Source: Flavobacteria bacterium MS024-3C (GTDB taxonomy: Bacteria; Bacteroidota; Bacteroidia; Flavobacteriales; Flavobacteriaceae). Taken from it: a stretch of DNA of 64,000 nucleotides. This document shows, piece by piece, positions 62,028 to 64,000 of this stretch. Position 1 is the stretch's first letter, and every line of letters begins with the position of its first letter. The notes beneath the pieces are model-generated. The model was not told the DNA's origin. It saw only the letters and a list, made by a program, of their open reading frames with translations, and made no database searches. The stretch is taken from the NCBI GenBank assembly GCA_000173115.1, contig ABVW01000001.1, forward strand, positions 186,001 to 250,000, written 5' to 3'. The position numbers and the translations under genes were made by a program.

Positions 62028-62774
62028 ATGAAGGTAAAAACAATTTTAGTCTCACAGCCAGAACCAAAGATGGAGAACTCTCCATATGCAAGGCTTATTG
62101 ACAAAGAAAAAGTAAAGGTAGATTTCAGGCCTTTCATTCATGTAGAAGGCGTAGACGCTAAAAGCGTTAGACAACAAAAAATAGACTTGAGTCAATTCAC
62201 GGCAATTATTTTGACGAGTAGAAATGCGGTAGACCACTATTTTAGACTGGCAGAAGAAATGAGGTTTAAGGTGCCAGACAGTATGAAATATTTCTGCCAA
62301 TCAGAGGCGGTGGCTTATTACCTTCAAAAATATGTTGTGTATAGGAAACGCAAGATTTATGTAGGTAAAATGAATTTTACAGACCTAGTGCCCCTATTTA
62401 AAAAATACAAGGAAGAAAAATACTTACTCCCTTCCTCTGACGTTTTAAAACCTACAGTTCCTGAAGCTTTAGACCAATTACAACTCGATTGGAAAAGAGG
62501 GATTTTTTATAAAACTGTTATTAGTGACTTATCCGATCTAAGCGACGTCTTATATGACGTACTGGTTTTCTTTAGCCCTTCAGGAATAGAATCACTGCTT
62601 AAAAACTTCCCTGAGTTTAAACAAAACAATACCCGAATTGCTGTTTTTGGAAACTCTACCATTAAAGCAGCCACAGATGCTGGACTTAGGATTGATATTA
62701 AAGCACCCACGCCTGAAACACCTTCTATGACTATGGCGCTTCAAAAGTACATCAGCCTAGAGAATAAGAAATAA
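62028..62774 (+). CDS. hemD: Uroporphyrinogen-III synthase
   Basis: Cyclises hydroxymethylbilane to uroporphyrinogen III in heme synthesis. The 248 residues have the loose family pattern: TILVSQPEPKMENSPYARLI at the start, AIILTSRNAVDHYF near 60-73, and VLVFFSPSGIESLLKNF near 180, followed by FGNSTIKAATDAGL. The family is poorly conserved, so the assignment rests on these segments and on pairing with DUF4271. Confidence 0.82.
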   Translation: MKVKTILVSQPEPKMENSPYARLIDKEKVKVDFRPFIHVEGVDAKSVRQQKIDLSQFTAIILTSRNAVDHYFRLAEEMRFKVPDSMKYFCQSEAVAYYLQKYVVYRKRKIYVGKMNFTDLVPLFKKYKEEKYLLPSSDVLKPTVPEALDQLQLDWKRGIFYKTVISDLSDLSDVLYDVLVFFSPSGIESLLKNFPEFKQNNTRIAVFGNSTIKAATDAGLRIDIKAPTPETPSMTMALQKYISLENKK

Positions 62775-62828
62775 TTGTTTTGTTCATAACTTATTTTAAG
62801 TAATTCTTTAAAAATATAACAATTCGCT

Positions 62829-62855
62829 ATTTTTAAGAACGTATAAACCCGTTCT
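62829..62855 (+). promoter_or_regulatory. Near-consensus -7 element and hairpin before the saccharopine dehydrogenase-like gene
   Basis: TATTTTTA (62829-62836) is followed by AGAACG (62836-62841) and CGTTCT (62850-62855), a perfect six-base inverted repeat with an eight-base loop ending one base before the ATG. It could mask initiation or bind a regulator. Confidence 0.35.
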
Positions 62856-62856
62856 C

Positions 62857-64000
62857 ATGTTGCGAAATATTCTTTTAATTGGTGCTGGAAAATCTACTGC
62901 TTACCTCATTGATTATCTATTAGATCACTCAGATAAGGAGCGTATCTCACTTTGTATATTAGACAGAGAGACCGCTCATATTCCCAATCATATTGCGTCA
63001 CATCCTGCCCTAACTATTGTCACTGGATCTGTTACTGATCCCGTTATTAGACAAAAACAGATTGCATTAGCAGATATTGTAATCTCTATGCTTCCTGCGC
63101 ATATGCATTTTTTGATTGCCAAGGACTGCCTGACCCTTGAAAAACATTTGGTCACTGCATCTTACGTGAGTCCTGAATTAAAAGAAATAGAAGAGGAGGT
63201 GAAAGAAAAGGGATTGATTTTCCTAAATGAAATGGGGGTAGATCCTGGAATTGATCATATGAGTGCTATGGCATTTATGGACCAAATAAAAAATAAAGGT
63301 GGGGAAATTAAATTATTTGAATCTTTCACAGGAGGCTTGGTAGCGCCCCAAGAAAAACCAAATTTATGGGACTATAAATTCACATGGAATCCAAGAAATG
63401 TGGTCATTGCAGGGCAGGGTGGGGCCGCTAAATTCATTCAAGAAGGCACCTACAAATACATCCCTTATCATAAATTATTTAGGCGTACAGAATTCATGCA
63501 CATTAAGGGTTATGGGAAATTTGAGGCCTATGCCAATAGAGACTCTCTAAAATACAGGACCGCTTATGGTTTAGAAAAAGCGCTCACTTTATATAGGGGA
63601 ACCATGAGAAGGGTTGGCTTTTCAAAGGCTTGGAATATTTTTGTGCAATTGGGCCTCACAGATGACAGTTACCACATTAAAGAGAGTGAACAAATGAGCT
63701 ACAGGGCATTCATTAATTTATTTCTGCCCTATTCCCCAACAGATAGTGTGGAGTTAAAAGTCAGGCATTATCTAAAAATTGACCAAGACGACATTATGTG
63801 GGACAAGCTCATGGAGCTTCACCTATTCAGTGACCAGCATTTTTTAACTATAAAAAATGGTACTCCTGCCCAGCTGCTCCAAGAAATATTAGAAGCCCAT
63901 TGGAACCTTGGATTGGAGGAGAAAGACATGGTGGTCATGTACCATAAAATAGGCTATGCATACCAAGGGGAAATGCGACAATTAGACGCTCATATGGTGG
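62857..64000 (+). CDS. Saccharopine dehydrogenase-like oxidoreductase (3' end outside window)
   Basis: At least 381 residues, reading frame open to the window end. The N-terminus is a Rossmann fold (ILLIGAGKSTAYLIDYLL), followed by DIVISMLPAHMHFLIAKDC, NEMGVDPGIDHMSAMAF, and WDYKFTWNPRNVVIAGQGG, all typical of the saccharopine dehydrogenase C-terminal family. The enzyme could serve lysine metabolism (alpha-aminoadipate or saccharopine route) or a related reduction. The start ATG at 62857 lies one base after a small hairpin. Confidence 0.9.
   Translation, partial: MLRNILLIGAGKSTAYLIDYLLDHSDKERISLCILDRETAHIPNHIASHPALTIVTGSVTDPVIRQKQIALADIVISMLPAHMHFLIAKDCLTLEKHLVTASYVSPELKEIEEEVKEKGLIFLNEMGVDPGIDHMSAMAFMDQIKNKGGEIKLFESFTGGLVAPQEKPNLWDYKFTWNPRNVVIAGQGGAAKFIQEGTYKYIPYHKLFRRTEFMHIKGYGKFEAYANRDSLKYRTAYGLEKALTLYRGTMRRVGFSKAWNIFVQLGLTDDSYHIKESEQMSYRAFINLFLPYSPTDSVELKVRHYLKIDQDDIMWDKLMELHLFSDQHFLTIKNGTPAQLLQEILEAHWNLGLEEKDMVVMYHKIGYAYQGEMRQLDAHMV

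Noticed and set aside
1-64000. tRNA, rRNA, insertion sequences, prophage
   Set aside because: Intergenic gaps are short and none showed a cloverleaf, transposase fragment or terminal repeats.

Overview
The window is a stretch of chromosome from a member of the Bacteroidota, most likely a marine Flavobacteriaceae species. The signs are a SusC/SusD pair, many TonB receptors and short lipoproteins, a type IX secretion (T9SS) sorting domain, the N-succinyl/N-acetyl-ornithine version of arginine synthesis with proC inside the cluster, a mevalonate pathway, weak Shine-Dalgarno sequences, and repeated promoter -7 elements of the form TAnnTTTG close to start codons. I found no tRNA, rRNA, CRISPR array, insertion sequence or prophage.

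Layout. (1) 1-7.8 kb: arginine operon argG(partial)-argC-proC-argD-argF'-argB-argE-argH, closed by a strong terminator. (2) 7.8-11.9 kb, minus strand: an rRNA pseudouridine synthase, then diphosphomevalonate decarboxylase, a mevalonate kinase-like GHMP kinase and a UbiA prenyltransferase in one operon. (3) TspO at 12 kb. (4) 12.5-18.5 kb, minus strand: LacI-type regulator, beta-phosphoglucomutase, GH65 maltose phosphorylase, a glycerophosphodiesterase lipoprotein and a BaiN-like flavoprotein. (5) 18.9-37 kb, plus strand: SusC, SusD, then (after a terminator and a new promoter) three ~1100-residue VCBS/ASPIC-UnbV lipoproteins with a small unknown lipoprotein between the first two, a vanadium-haloperoxidase/PAP2-type lipoprotein and a sodium:solute symporter. 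(6) 37-42 kb: a secreted unknown, a penicillin-acylase-family lipoprotein and a divergent ABC exporter. (7) 42-48.6 kb, minus strand: ferredoxin, its reductase, NifU-like and Mrp-like proteins, an alkyltransferase-like DNA repair protein, a LysE exporter, TrmB and a PhoR/PhoB-type two-component pair. (8) 48.8-53.4 kb: TonB receptor, a secreted lipoprotein and a stand-alone T9SS sorting domain, probably phosphate-regulated. (9) 53.5-64 kb: tyrS, a LuxE/PaaK-like enzyme, an epimerase, DUF4296, dihydroorotase, two glycosyltransferases, DUF4271, hemD and a partial saccharopine dehydrogenase-like gene.

The most interesting unit is regions 4 plus 5. One LacI-type regulator with a near-perfect operator in front of susC stands between an intracellular maltose-phosphorolysis operon and an outer-surface array of six consecutive lipoproteins (SusD, three ASPIC/VCBS proteins, a small unknown and the haloperoxidase-like protein) plus a symporter. 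There is no amylase or other extracellular glycoside hydrolase. This looks like a nutrient-uptake system whose extracellular step is not carried out by known CAZymes.

At the DNA level there are several small repeats and palindromes: a 17-bp repeat in seven copies at 56.95-57.07 kb, a 50-bp-period duplication of the argD tail, a 19-bp tandem duplication in front of pgmB, paired palindromes before the LysE gene, a 12-bp palindrome before mrp, and a Pho-box-like array before the TonB receptor. All functional statements come from reading the sequence and from family knowledge; no database search was possible.
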